In this document: piece by piece, positions 12,801 to 25,600 of the stretch
Layout of the letters: every line of letters begins with the position of its first letter
Position numbering within the stretch: the first letter of the stretch is position 1
Assembly: GCA_030562195.1 (NCBI GenBank)
Contig: JAUJPP010000005.1
Location: forward strand, 34,025,106-34,089,105
Length of the DNA stretch: 64,000 nucleotides
Source of the DNA: Nipponacmea schrenckii
Lineage: Eukaryota; Mollusca; Gastropoda; Lottiidae
Reading direction: 5' to 3'
Translations under genes and position numbers: made by a program
Notes under the pieces: model-generated
Database searches by the model: none
Told to the model about the DNA's origin: nothing
The model's input: the letters and a program-made list of their open reading frames with translations, nothing else

Positions 12801-15800
12801 TTTTCAGATTCTTAAGGTGCTTTTTAACCTCTATCCAACAATGTATAACAAAAGTTTTGAAAATGAAAATTGAATTTTTTGATTTTTGAAAATAAAGGTA
12901 CATTTTGCAGTATTTTCGCTTTTTGAAATGTATGTGTGTATATCTCGTGATCCATTAGCTGTACAAGCTTCAAATTTGTACCATGAATATACATTTAGAA
13001 TGTGATTAGATTCACGCCAAAAAAATGAGATGGGCGTAGCACATCCGGGTAAAATTCCTATTTGCCATTTATATGGGTCAGCGAATTACATCTTTAGGAA
13101 ATAACGTTTTTTCAAAAATTCACTTTGCACACAGACACCTCGTTGCTTTGGCCACTTTCTCCCAAAAAATCAGATATTTCGGCCTGTTTGTTGCAATTTG
13201 AGACGTTAGCAAAGTCCCACTCTGTGCCACAAGTGGCTCTAGGTTTTTTTATTTAATTCAAAAGATCTGAATCTAATTGGGAACTAATCAGTCTAAAGGT
13301 AGAAATAACTAAAGGTATGGAAATTAGGAATGAATTGCTACTGATTATAAATTAGTTAGCATCAGCAAATTTATATTTATTGAACAAAACATTGCATGTA
13401 TATACCATTTCAAACTCTATCATTGTTATTTATACAACACTATATTTTCACTCTATTAGCTTAAATCACTATAAAATTATTTGTATTAGAACTGTAGGCC
13501 TGTGCCTTATAATTATGAATAAAGATGTTTGTTTGTTTAAAACAAGTACCAGTAGATTCATAGATATAAAAATATGTTCAGCATTTTACATAATAAAATT
13601 TTTGCGTGCATTACCCATTTAAGCTTATACATGTTATTGTTAAAGGGATAATAGGTCTTAGAATGAATATAAAATTTGAAAATTTTAAACTTGGCCAGTA
13701 AGAGCTTTATTTATCAGCCATAAATAACATGATTAAATAAATATAAAAAAACTAAGTAATTATCTATAAAGATGCATTTGATTATAGAAAAATGCTTAAT
13801 AAATTGAACGTTTTTTCGAAAAATGACATAGTTTTGCGAGTCTTCCAGATTTGAGGGATTCTGTTTCTTTATTATGTCCGGTACGTTCACTGACGAATAT
13901 TGGTCATTCTTGAGAACTAAAATCTTATGTTCGTGCTAAGACTAAGTAGGCTATTCCTTTTATCATCAAAGTATCTTGTTCTAATTTTAGTTATATGTTG
14001 AAGAATTTGAAGACATTAGAGCAGGGTATTTTATACATTTTGAATTTGCTCCAAATCCATATTTTACTAATACAGTAATAACAAAGGAATTTCAGTTTAT
14101 GGATAAAGATGGAACATTATTAGGTAAGAGCATGGTAAAGAGATAAAATAATAAGCATTTAATGTGACGATGCATTTGGATTGTTCAGGCCATTCAATAC
14201 AGTCATTCAATACCTTTTATAAGTAAAGATAGTTAACATTAAGGTTTTTGTGTTGATGGACTGTCGAGGCCTCTGAATGGCTGTTTTTGCCAATCCAATC
14301 CAATAGAAAACTAGAACATCAGGGAATAGCAGTCTTCCAGTCATGAAATATCATGAAAATCATAATAATTCTTGCAAATTGACGTATTAAATTGGAAAAA
14401 TGATATTTTAACTCAGCCCGTCATTCATTCTGTATTATACACAATAGCATAGTGATTGCCACATGACCAAATCAGTGCATTATCAAAAAAGGAAAAAGTA
14501 AACATTTAAAATAAATCATTCTAATTAAGTAACAATATTCCATGAAATTCGTTGTTTTATAATAGAATATGTAAAATTATTCATTAATCAATTTTTAATA
14601 GGTGAACCAATCTCAAACTCTTCAAAGATTAATTGGAAACCAGGTATGGATTTATTAAGGAAGAAAAGGACATATAAGAAAATTAGAAAAATAAGTGGTT
14701 TCTTCTCCTGGTTTACTGATAATGATGATCCTGCAGCAGATGATATAGCAGAGGTATGATCTGAAAAAGCTACATAGCTAAAAAAAAAATATCAGGTGTC
14801 CTTGTTAAGCTAGTAACAATCACAACAGAATAAAAAATAAGAGTCAAGCTCAAATCAAACTAAATTTTTGGATGTAGGAGTTTTAACCGAAATTCTTTAT
14901 ACATGTATGTAACTTTATAGTTAACAGATGATGTCTTTGATCACAGAAACATTTGTAATTTTAATTCTATAAATTTGAAAAATTTATAGGCAGAAAGACA
15001 AATCTCTTCTTTCCAAATTTTTATATCACTTCCTGTTATGATGTTATTTGCGTTTAGCAGAATTTAACAGAAATTTGAAAAATTTTTTTGTAGTATGGCA
15101 GAATAGTTATCCTAAAAGACAATAAATGATAAAATTCATCCGGGAAGTAAGGGATCAACCTCCATCTTCAAATGGATGACATTTTTTAGAAACAGGATAT
15201 TATTCGATTTATGCGTAAATTTTGATGTTTATGGCATCTGCAGTCGATTGCTTAAAATCATGTGGGAGTTGATTAAGCTAATTAGTTTTTCAGGTTAATG
15301 TTTTTCAGTATAAGCCAAAACTTCCAAGGCTCATAGCTCATAACCTTAACCTTTGATGACCTTTTGACCTGCACTAAAGTTGTTGCCCCTGTCAAGATCT
15401 ATCCATTGATTTCTTCATTTTTGTTGTTCAATGTTAACTTATGATTTTAGCCTTGAAGAGCTCTGTCACATTACATATTTTACATAGAGAAAATGTCTAT
15501 AGTAACTGGGCGTAATTTAACATTTTATTCGCCCACATGAATATGAGGATGTATATTGTCATCACCACTGTTCTTGGTCTTGTCAACATTTGTTGTAGAC
15601 ACTAAGCTACAATGATTTCAATGAAACTTGATTTTGATGATTTTTGAGTTATTGCCCCTGCATCTATATTAGTTGTAGACACAATAGAAGCTACAATTTT
15701 AATGGATTTTAATAACTTTGTGTGATTGGAATTAATAAGACAGTTCGAAAATTGACAATTTTTTACTGAACGACTTTGCCCAATATTGCGTTATTGCCCT

Positions 15801-18800
15801 GGACTTACTGAAATTGCGTCAAAATTGTTCTGTGGTGTAATTGATAAGACAGCGGTTCAATTCAAATTTGACTCTTTTTCAATGTACAATTTTTGAGTCA
15901 TTCCCCTGGAGTTAGTGAATTAAAGTCAAAATTTTATTGTTGATGCAATAAAACCTAAAATTTTCAATGGATTTTGATGAAACTTGGTATGAGCATTGAA
16001 ATTGTTATGACAGTAGTCAAGTTGAATTTGACGATATTTTCGATGACTGGTACGCAAGTGATTGCCCTTGACTTATTGTTAATGTAATAGGAGCTACTAT
16101 TTTCTATGGATTTTGATAAAACTTGGTTGGAGTTTTGGAATAAATAAGACGGCAGTCAGGTTTGAATTTGACGACTTTTCAATGAATAGTTTTGAGTTAT
16201 TGCCCTTGACTTAGTCAAATAGTGTCAATATTTTATTGTTAATGTAATAGAAGCTACAATTTTCAATGGATTTTAGAGATGCTTGTTGTGAATATTGGAA
16301 TTTATAAATTGGTAGTCAAGTTTGTATTTGATATTTGGGAGGAATGTGTTTTCATTTATTGCAAAATGATTTTGTTGGTGCAATAGAAGCTACAATTTTT
16401 AATGGATTTGGTATGAGTATTGGATTAGAAAAGACTGCAGTCAGGTTTGAATTTGAGAAAATTTCCATGAACAGTTTTGGAGTTATTGCCCTCGATTTAG
16501 TAAAATTGTGTCAAAATTGTATTGTTGGTGCAATAGAAGCTGGAATTTTCAATGGATTTTGACGAAACTTGGTGCAAGCATTGGCATGGAAAAAAATTTG
16601 GGCGTTTATTACCTCGCCTGGCAAGCTATCCTTACTAAAAGTGGCTGAGAGAATACCAGACAAAAAGTATTTACATGTAAGTGTAAGTATAAAAAGGCCT
16701 TAAAGCTATGGGGAAAAATGTTGACAGTGCTTCTCAGCTCTAATTTGTTATTTTATTTTTTATTTTTTTTAAATTTTAGATTATAAAAGAAGACATATGG
16801 CTAGCTCCCCTACAATACTTTTTTGAAGTAGATGAGGAAGTCAGGTAAGTTTGCTTTTAAAGAAGGACATTGTAAATAATCACAGTTAAGTCTCAATGAA
16901 TATTGAATATTGAATGTTCGATAGATAAATATGATTTGATTCTAATTTACTGCTTATTTCAGTGAGTATTCTGAGACTGATGAATCTTTAGCAGTAGTTG
17001 CAGAAGGTGTGTATACTAACTTTGTTGATATTACAAATAGAAACACTTTTCATTCCTGCATTGTTAATGCCTGATTTTGACCTCTCTTGTTATTAAGAAA
17101 TTTGTCCCTATTTAACTAATAAATTGTTTTTCTACCCATGTGTATGTGAAAAATAATTACGTAGAATATGAAAAGAAATCCTTGAAGACAACAAGAAAAC
17201 AGTTCAATAAATTTATGAAAACTAAACAATAATAAGTTTCAATAAATAAGTATTTGATACATATCAAATAAGGTTTATCTTAATAGAAATTATGTTTTGA
17301 ACTCTTTTATAATTCTTCAAATATGATTAATGTAGGGCAATAGAAATTTTTTCTTATTAGTCAAAAGAAAATATAGTAATAGATAGAGAATATTATGATC
17401 ATTACATGCTCAGAAGAACAGTTTTCTATGTTAATGAGGTCACGTGTTATGGTCTTGAAAGAAGTGGAAATTGAATTGACCTTGCACAAAATTGTAAAAC
17501 TAAATTTTAAAACTAAAAGTCTAAATCTACTGAGCTTTTAAGACTGACTTGCCAAATCAGCGAGGTATCTGTGTGCAGAGTTCTTTTTTGAATAATTTAC
17601 TGTATTGGGTTGTACTCAAACATCAAAATGTAAGTGGTACATAACTGAATAATAAGGCTACAAACTAGGAAGGTTAAAGTATTTAAGATTGACACAAGGT
17701 GATGTGATTTCAGAGTCTGAGACTGCTGCTGAGAGTTCCTCTGGGAGCTCTTCTTCAAGTTCTGCTGCCAGTTACTATGGAAGTGAAATTCCGAGTGCTG
17801 CTATTAGTTCTGCAAGTTTTTCTGAGAGTGAATCTGTATCTGAAAGTGGTGAGAGTGCCACACTGGTAACTGTTGTCAAAAAAGTTCCTAAATTACCTAA
17901 AACAGCTGCTCTACCACCTTCTTTACCACCTGCTAAACCACCATCTATACCACCATCTATACCACCATCTATACCACCATCTATACCACCATCTATACCA
18001 CCTGCTAAACCAACAGGTATTTGAATAAGCAATAGCACATATATTATACCTTTACTTAAAAATATGGAATTTTAGACCTTAAGCCTTATTTTCCAAACTT
18101 AACTTAAATAAAATCTAGATTTTAAAGAATATAAAGCAATCTGGATTAATAATAATACTCATATTAAAATCTGTTGTAGTAATGACAAAAGTAATATTTA
18201 ATGGCCCAGTTTTCATGAGTGAACCTATTGAAGGGTTGTCCCTGAAAGGCAAGGATTCTGGATTCTATTTACTTGTGAAATATAGTATGCATTAATATAA
18301 CACAATTGAAAATGGTCTCTCTATTCATGAGTAAATTATATAAATAATTTCATTTAAACTAGTTACTCTATGGCTTACCACTATTTATGCCACAAAAATA
18401 TTTTTCATCATAGTATAAGGTTCCTTAACTTTTAATAAACAATCTGTTTCATTTTAAAACAATCATTCATTTTGTAGGCCTGTACTGTAGGTCTATTAAC
18501 TAATAATTTTAAGGCATTTGATATAATTACATTCCCATTGAGTCAGAGGATCCATAAATTGTTCAGTGCTATTGTTGAACCTGTTGACCCTTTCTCACTT
18601 TTGTACCTCTAACATTTCATTTACAGGCAAGGAAATAAATTCCAAGATGTGAAGAGTAGTGAACATTTAAATCCTTGTTGGAATTTTGTTTTATTTCACT
18701 TTTAATTTTTAGTTTCAACATTTCATTTTATTTTATTTTTTTATTTTATTGATTCTATCCATCTGTTTGCATGCTTTTAAATCCTATGGAAGCTATAGTA

Positions 18801-19243
18801 TTGATAAATACTGATACTGATAAAACAAATAAGTGTATTGATAGTTTTATATTGATAAGATCTTGAAAGAATATGGCTTTGATGAGGCATTATATGTGAT
18901 TTAAGAAGATTTAATTTTTGAAGCTGCAATGTCTTTTTTTCCCTACTCTTTGGGATTATAATTAGAGCTACTTCATTTCAGATTTTTACCTACAGTGCAA
19001 TTTCAATAATATTTAGTAATGTAGACCAGAAAGTCCTGTAAGTTTTCAAGATCAACTATAAAAATAAGTTACGCCTTTATATATATATATATATATATAC
19101 GAGAGAGAGGTTTGGTGTTTATTTTTAGGTAGAATAGAATATTTCTTTTCAATGTTTCAGAAGAAATTGAGGCATATCCTGAGGATCAAAATGAAAAAAG
19201 ATACTTCTTTAGGTTAAACTTGAAACTGTTATTTTCATTTTGA
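9868..19243 (+). CDS. SET: SET/TAF-I-like histone chaperone of the NAP family, with Ser- and Pro-rich tail
   Basis: Eight coding exons: 9868-10158, 10392-10463, 13991-14123, 14602-14753, 16780-16844, 16963-17006, 17714-18016, 19161-19243. The joined CDS is 1143 nt, 380 residues, all introns GT-AG. The start is ATG 9868 (gaaaATGg); the open frame begins upstream without an ATG. Residues ~40-75 form a charged helix (IEQKYADYKKRHFEERNK) like the NAP dimerisation helix. Residues ~85-237 carry SET-family blocks: NEIPQFW, NHPQ, EEFEDIRAGY, NPYF, KEFQF, INWK, FFSWFTD, IIKEDIW, PLQY. SET proteins bind histones and act in chromatin and PP2A control; a nuclear role is inferred. The usual long Asp/Glu tail is absent: exon 7 codes a Ser/Glu-rich segment and five PPSI repeats (12-bp DNA repeats, 17940-17999), and exon 8 a short tail. 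The sequence is divergent, so it may be a paralogue rather than the main SET gene. Confidence 0.85.
10464..11094. other. Intron 2 of the SET-like gene, 5' part: nothing recognised
   Basis: AT-rich intron sequence. No ORF, RNA gene or clear repeat was recognised before the LINE remnant. Confidence 0.5.
11095..11885 (+). mobile_element. Degenerate non-LTR retrotransposon (LINE) reverse-transcriptase remnant
   Basis: Split over several frames with stops, the sequence still reads LLLLFAYDLSLLAE near 11220-11260 (the Y-x-DD active-site region, decayed), then KYLGTVFSNQLKWS near 11387-11428, LYYGTEVWG near 11521-11547, and a C-terminal tail including IYQSIICLNYCK, DCQNF, FWSCLDDPRR and LNCFRQKLLRVA. 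These blocks are in the order found at the RT thumb and C-terminal end of many animal LINEs. It lies in intron 2 of the SET-like gene, same strand, and cannot be active. Confidence 0.75.
11990..13245. repeat. Less AT-rich 1.2-kb segment bounded by direct repeats, unclassified
   Basis: Two copies of a composite direct repeat bound the segment: GCAAAGTCCCA plus 14 nt plus TGGCTCTAG at 12002-12035 and again at 13208-13241, 1206 bp apart. The interior is less AT-rich than the surrounding intron and contains short repeats of TGACCTTTGACC type (~12610-12705). No long ORF. It could be one monomer of a long tandem repeat or a mobile element of unknown class. Confidence 0.45.
13640..13972 (+). mobile_element. 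MITE with AAAGGGATAATAGG terminus, in intron 2 of the SET-like gene
   Basis: Begins with TTAAAGGGATAATAGG and ends with a degraded inverse (GGCTATTCCTTTTATC). Interior phrases (CTTGGCCA, TAATTATCTATAAAGATGCA, CATTCTTGAGAACTAAAA) recur in the same order or inverted in the elements at 20897-22045 and 24226-24552. It has no coding capacity. The 3' end lies 18 bp before the exon 3 acceptor. Confidence 0.6.
15522..16634 (-). mobile_element. Helitron-like (pearl type) element, copy C, inverted, in intron 4 of the SET-like gene
   Basis: Read on the minus strand it starts with GATAGCTTGCCAGGCGAGG at 16634 and ends with GTGGGCGAATAAAA at 15522. In between lie units with the recurrent words CAAGGGCAATAACTC, TCATCAAAATCCAT and TGTAGCTTCTAT in diverged form. 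No ACGG microsatellite is left. It sits between exons 4 and 5, antisense to the host gene. Confidence 0.65.
19077..19109. repeat. TA/GA microsatellite
   Basis: A run of about ten TA dinucleotides directly followed by GAGAGAGAGG, in the last intron of the SET-like gene, some 50 bp upstream of the exon 8 acceptor. Confidence 0.8.
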
Positions 19244-19397
19244 ACATGTGCTATTTAAAAGTCTTGCTAAGATCAGGAATGTTACATCCATTTTACTGAT
19301 GGACACTAGGGGGGCAGCTCCTATAATGAATTGTATAGTATATCTTTACCATAGGAATGAATGTAGAAAGGGCAATAGCAATCAATATGTGACTCCA

Positions 19398-19403
19398 AAT
19401 AAA
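19398..19403 (+). promoter_or_regulatory. Candidate polyadenylation signal for the SET-like gene
   Basis: AATAAA about 155 bases after the stop codon at 19243. A second AATAAA occurs at 19599-19604. Either could end the transcript. Confidence 0.4.
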
Positions 19404-19604
19404 GAAACAACTGTATTGGTTATCTTCCTTAGAAGATGTACTTAAGTAGAAGGACATCAAACTTATTTTTTAACTCATTTTATGTTCTCAAATTAATCAG
19501 TGGCCATTGGCTGAAAGGAGCTATTTTTGAGGCCTTGGGCCAAATTTTATTTTTGTTTTGTTTGATATTTTATACTCTGTTAATTTTATTATTTGTTGAA
19601 TAAA

Positions 19605-20896
19605 AAAATAAAATTCTTAACATTTTATGTTTTCTATACTGACCACACTGGAATGGTGTTAGTCAAGTATCAGGCATTTGTCACTGCAACACAATCACTA
19701 TTAAATTAAATTCTCAAAATAATTTCTCTGTGATTAATGCAGTGATAGGAAAATGTCACAGCCTGTATTCTTAGTTCTCAGTCGTTGAGATAATAGTTTT
19801 AATCCATTCTGTGTTTGCAATTGCAAATTAACTGGATGTTATGAAATATTCAGCATCAGAGCATGAGATTGGTTTCTTTGCACTGTATGCTAAAGGGAGT
19901 AATGAAATCTATAACATTATTTTAATCATTTATTCAAATAAAAGAAGTATTTTAATAAAAGAATGTAAGTGAATGATTCATTAAAATGCTGCATTGTAAA
20001 CTTCCATGCTTTCTTCAATCTATAACAAATTCAAACATGGCTGGATGAAACAAGACAACAGACTTAAAGGAATCGGGGAGTAATCTTACGCATGTACATT
20101 TACAGAAAGTGAAAATTGTACTCAAGCTGGTCCTAAAATGAGTACCAATACTGTAAATTAAAAATCACAATATCAAGGTTCATTTACTATTACAGAAGAC
20201 ATTTTCTTGTCAAATTTCAAGATAATTTGTAAAGTAAAAGTTTTATATTCAAATAGAAGAACTAAACTGAGCTTCTTTGTTTTGTTTTTTCAAATTAAAA
20301 AACATTTATTATAAGTATATTTTGTTAGAGTAAAGATTTGTAATTATTGAGATCTCTCAAGCATCTGACATTGTTTAACAAATTTTTCTTTGAAATACGA
20401 TCAGAAATTGAACAATAAATAATTAACATGTTTTAAAGCTATAGAAAGGTTAAAATGAGCAATTTATTTGTAGTTAATGATTATCACAGATAATGACACT
20501 GGTAAAATGGTAAAACATAACAACAACAATTATTACTATTTCATACATTACATTAATATTTTAAGATACATTTAAGTTGTAGCACATTACTCTCACACTA
20601 TAAATGGGTAATATAACTGTTGTACAGAACCATTTCATGAACCATTTATGGCTTTTATTTTCAGCGTTTACGTTTCATACCACATACATCAGACTGAATA
20701 AGACAAGGATTCTATCTGTGTCCTAATGCACACATAAAGTCTACCTAGAATATGCTTGAGGCACCAACAGATTTTAAATTGCCTGAAAAAAATTTTTGAG
20801 ATGTTTTTTCATCGAAATAATATTTCTCACAGGCCTGAGTTGGTCCATGGCCAAACGCCTATATACAATAAGCCTACAAGCAATATTTGTTATCTT
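19605..20896. other. Intergenic, convergent 3' ends of the SET-like gene and HDAC11; nothing recognised
   Basis: AT-rich spacer without convincing ORF, RNA gene or repeat array. Confidence 0.5.
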
Positions 20897-21537
20897 TAAA
20901 GGGATAATAGGTGTTAGAATACACTTGTCCTACATCTTATATTTGTGTTTAATATTGACTAGTAGTTAAATAATGTATGCATCCCACACTTATCAATTAT
21001 TAAAAAGCGACAATAAAACTATATTCTAAATTCTTCAAAAAAGTGAGCAAGCGACAATTCCCTTCAGTTAGAGAATAAAAGCGTCTGGGAAATCAACGCT
21101 AAAACATCATTGCGCAAGTACGCTATGGCAATCATTCTTCATTGTATACAAACAAATATTATTATGATTAATTTTCATTATAAATTTTGTCAGTGTTGGA
21201 GTATTAATTTAAGATCATATGAATTGTTTTTCTCGGTTTTCGTAAATTTAAATATTGCACATTGTCCTACTAAGTTAAGGTAGAGGTCAAGGACACGGGA
21301 AAACCACATGTTAGAGTTACTTCCCTTATAATTACAATTTGGAAATCGCTTAATGGATGTACGGTATTCAACATTTTATAGTTAACTACTTGTTTTTGTG
21401 GATTTATGCGATTATAGAGGGATTTTGATATACAGTTATGACAGCAGGTAAGACTACTGATAGATAAATACTGTTATTAGTCAAATTTGAGAGAAATTAA
21501 AATTTCATGTTTCTTCTAACGGCTATTATCCCTATAG
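20897..21537 (+). mobile_element. MITE of the AAAGGGATAATAGG family, left member of an inverted pair
   Basis: Starts AAAGGGATAATAGG and ends GGCTATTATCCCTAT, so its ends are imperfect inverted repeats. About 640 bp with no ORF. Its interior is, in reverse complement, similar to the neighbouring element at 21555-22045 over nearly its whole length. Confidence 0.65.
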
Positions 21538-21554
21538 CTAGGCAATCCTCTTCT

Positions 21555-22045
21555 TTAAAGGGATAATAGGTCTTTGAAGGAACATAAAGTTTTATTTCTC
21601 TCAAACTTGGCCATTAACAGTGTATATCCATCAGTGGACTTGCCTGGTGACAAAACAATGCATCAAAATCCCTCTATAATCCGATAAATCCATAAAATCA
21701 AGTAGTTAATTATAAAAACGCTTAATACATCAGTGATTTTCAAATTGCGATACTCTAAATCTATGATAATAAAAAAAGGGAAGTAACTCTTAGATGGTGT
21801 TTTCCTGCATCCTTAACCTCTAATGCTGAATTAATCATTCTGAAGTTCCTTTTTCATGTTTTAGGGTTTATAACCCCGACGCTTTTATTCTCAAACTGAA
21901 CTTTTTTTTTTAAATTCCGAAAAAAGGTTTTTTGTCGCTTTTAGAAAATTGATAAAGTGTGCAAATTTGTTAAACCAATAGTCAATATTAAACACCAATA
22001 AAAACCGTAGGACGAGTGTATTATAAGACCTATTATCCCTTTAAT
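21555..22045 (-). mobile_element. MITE of the AAAGGGATAATAGG family, right member of an inverted pair
   Basis: Starts TTAAAGGGATAATAGGTC and ends GACCTATTATCCCTTTAA, an almost perfect terminal inverted repeat. Shared interior words with the left member, in opposite orientation, include ATCCCTCTATAAT, GACGCTTTTATTCTC and AAAATTGATAA. The spacer between the two is under 20 bp. Confidence 0.7.
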
Positions 22046-22526
22046 AAATCTTGAGTGAAATGACTGATTCAAAATTGGGATGGTGCAATTGGATGCTATC
22101 AGTATCTTTTCTACACATACAAAATTTATAAAAAACCTACAATCATAAAACTTTATCCGGAGAGAGTAGACAAAATTTTGAATCCATAAGCAGTCAGAGT
22201 TCCTTGTTGATAAACAGAACTTGTAAGTAATTCATAACCAACAAAACCTTTAACTGAAAAATGTGACCAACGGTACCAAGCATAAAAAGCTCAATTATAA
22301 AAACTTCAAATATTAAAGGGTAAGTTTATATATAAAATCTATTAAATTCATTGTATTTTGACATCCAAAATAAAAGAAGTCCAATTATATCAGGCAATGT
22401 GAAATTACATCAAAGTGTACTAGACTCTCAATTAAACATCTTTCATAAAAACAACATATTATCACAATAAAAATGAGTAATTTTCAATATGATCTCTCTG
22501 AACTAAATTTTGTCAGAAGAAACACC

Positions 22527-22532
22527 TTTATT
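22527..22532 (-). promoter_or_regulatory. Candidate polyadenylation signal for HDAC11
   Basis: AATAAA on the minus strand 90 bases after the HDAC11 stop at 22622, a typical position for a short 3' UTR. Confidence 0.45.
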
Positions 22533-22621
22533 CACGCCGAAAAATATTTCATTTGGTTTAAAATGTAGGCCAATTCCATATAAGTGTCAAAGTTAAGTGA
22601 CCAAGAAAACTTAATAAAGCG

Positions 22622-25600
22622 TTAAGGTGTGGACGTCCATCCATTTTCAATTTGTGGTTTAGCAGGTGAAGTAGGAGATATATCGTTGTTTATTTGATTA
22701 AATTCTTGTGTAGATGATCGTGATATACAGGCTCGTTTCATTTTGGCAAATAAACCTCCATCACTTTGACTTCTAGCCAGACTGATTTCTAAAATTATAT
22801 TATTTTGAGACACATAAAATAATACAGTGGCATGAGATAATCTTCCCTTGGATTTTTCTTCACCAAACATATTTACAAAAAAAAAGGTAATGTGATAAAA
22901 AGATTTTAAAATAATTTGAATTGATAAATTAAAGGGAAAGTTAGTTTGACAAAAAAAAAAAAAAAAAAAATCAATAATATGAGATAAATAAAACAGATCC
23001 ATAAAGATCTTTTTATCAATTAATTGAATGATTGCCAAGCAAGAAACACCCAGTTGAAAGCATTATTCTGTTCAAACACACATTATTTGAGCCTAATCCA
23101 AGATCTCATTAATATACATGATTTAATTCAAATCAGACGAAAACTGTAGTCTCTATCACGTTGACTAAATCAAGTGCAATTACCCAACTCAGTCTTATTC
23201 ACCTGATGACGACAGTGTAATAGTTTAAACGTTGTGTATTATTGTATTAATTTTAGGAGTAGTATACCATAAATATGTGTTCATTATTCATGAATATAAT
23301 ATTTATCACTAACCTTCAGGTAGGGGAGCAAACTCTGCCTCATCCCAACTAATTAAACCTAAAGTTTTAAGATTGAGTATTGAATCAGCTATAATTTTAG
23401 CGGTTTGTTTTAAATATCCACCACTAGTTACCATAAAAATTGGTATACCACGTGTTCTTGCTTTCTGAAACACTATCTGATCTCTCTCAATAATACCCTG
23501 TAGGAAAAATAACACTGAAGTCATCTTAAATTTCAAAGAAAGACACTTGTTAGCAAACATAAATCATATTTTAAGTTAAATAAAAAATACTACAGGAAAT
23601 TGTTTTAAAACGAGGTGTATAAATAGTTATTTTGTTGTTTATGAATTACCGGTATATTAACATTAAACTTAATTGGGTGTTCTCTAATTCCAAAAATTCT
23701 TAAGAAATACCACATTAACATGACTTATTTCTAAGAAATTACCTGGGGTGTAATAGATAAATTACCCAGTGGATCACCTTCTAATATATCTGTTCCAGCA
23801 TTATAAACTATAATATCCGGTGTAAACTCATTTAATGCACCTTCAATATGTCTACAAATAAAAATATTTCACTTGTGTACTTAATAAATTGAATAGTATT
23901 TACTATGTTCTATCGCTATTATAAATAATTGGAACACCTCAAACATTGATCCAAGAGAATTGACTTCGGTGAGACTAGTAATATGGGGTCTTGTTCAAAA
24001 AAATTTGTGAGCAGCCCTTGCATCATTGAAAGCATCATATTACCTTCGAACCAGATCTAAATATACATCATTATCAGTATAATGCTGTAACTCTATTTTT
24101 CTCTTTATGGCACCTATAAATAATATATAATAAATAAATATGTCTCTACCAAATATTTGCCAAAAAATTTACAATTAACAGGATTTAAAGCAAAAGTATC
24201 TTAGTATAGGATAGTAAGCCTTTTAAAGGGATACTGTGTCTTAGCCTAAACATACAATTTTAGTTCTCAAGAATGGTCAGTATGAGTATATATCCATCAG
24301 TGACCTTACCTGGTGTCATGAAGTAACAGAATCCCTTAAAATCTGGAAAACTCACAAAACTAAGTCTTTTTGATTGCATTTGATTATTGAAAAATGCTTA
24401 ATAAATTGATTAAGCTTTTTTCAATTATTAAATGCATCTTTGTGGATAACTACCTTTTTTTTTGTGGATAATTTTTATGTTATTTATGGCAGCAGGTATA
24501 TTTACTGATGAATCAGCTCTGATTATTCATCCAAGGCCTATTATCCCTTTAGCCAACAAAAAAATATGAAAAGAAAAACTGAACTAGATCTAGAAACTAC
24601 CAGTTATTACTTACGTTTAGCAAAGCCATCATGAGGATATATACCTCTATTATATACATCCATAATATAAACTCTATCATCATTCATAAAATCTCTCTCA
24701 TGTCCATTACCCTGTTGATTATATCGTAGAATTCTATTTCTATATATTGAAAATTTGGTTTTTCCACATAACAGGAAATAAATTACAAAATGGTGGGAAG
24801 CAATGACCTCATAAGATTTATGACATCAAATACCACATAACACGTATGTATGATGAATTCAGGGGCCCTATTCTTGAAAACTTAACTTTAGATGATTTGA
24901 GCGTTCCTGTCATCTGATTGGTCAATCACTAAAATTGATTTAAATTTAGTTTTGTTATCCAATCAAATTTCTGTATTTCTTAAATATTATTAAATATTTA
25001 TTAATTCAAATATGAGTATAACTAACCTGATGAGCATCTAGATCTACTATCATCACTTTGGATACACCTTCTACTTTCTCAAATAAAAACCTAATAGATA
25101 AAGTGATATCAGCATAGGCACAGAATCCTCCCCCTCTCTCAGCTGAACAATGATGAAATCCACCACCAATATTGATACACCAACCTCTATCCAGAGCCAA
25201 TTTACCAGCCTATATAACACAAATCAAATTTGATAATGCGATCATTACTATTAACCACACAATTCGTTTTGCAAGAACAGAAAAAACGCCTTTACTATTG
25301 CTGAGTAGACAGCATGTCTGCCAGAGTTGAAATTATACACATCTTTTATGAGAATATGGAGGAAGAGGAAGAAATAACAATTATTTTAGGATATTAATTT
25401 AGGTTTACATTGATCTTTCCCGGATTATCTGTACCCATTAATAAATGAGTTGACTGGTTTAATGAGAAAAGAGGACTCATTCTTAAAAGATCAAAAGACT
25501 TTCAGATACTACTCAGTTTTAAAAAAAAGAATGACAAATGTAAGTGTGTACTGGTCAGTACATTATTTCTATAATATATTTCAGATTAATTGTAGCAAAT

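Noticed and set aside
17775..18038. Antisense ORF with GGIDGGIDGG repeats
   Set aside because: It is the reverse complement of the PPSI repeat in exon 7 of the SET-like gene; the 12-bp repeat keeps all frames open.
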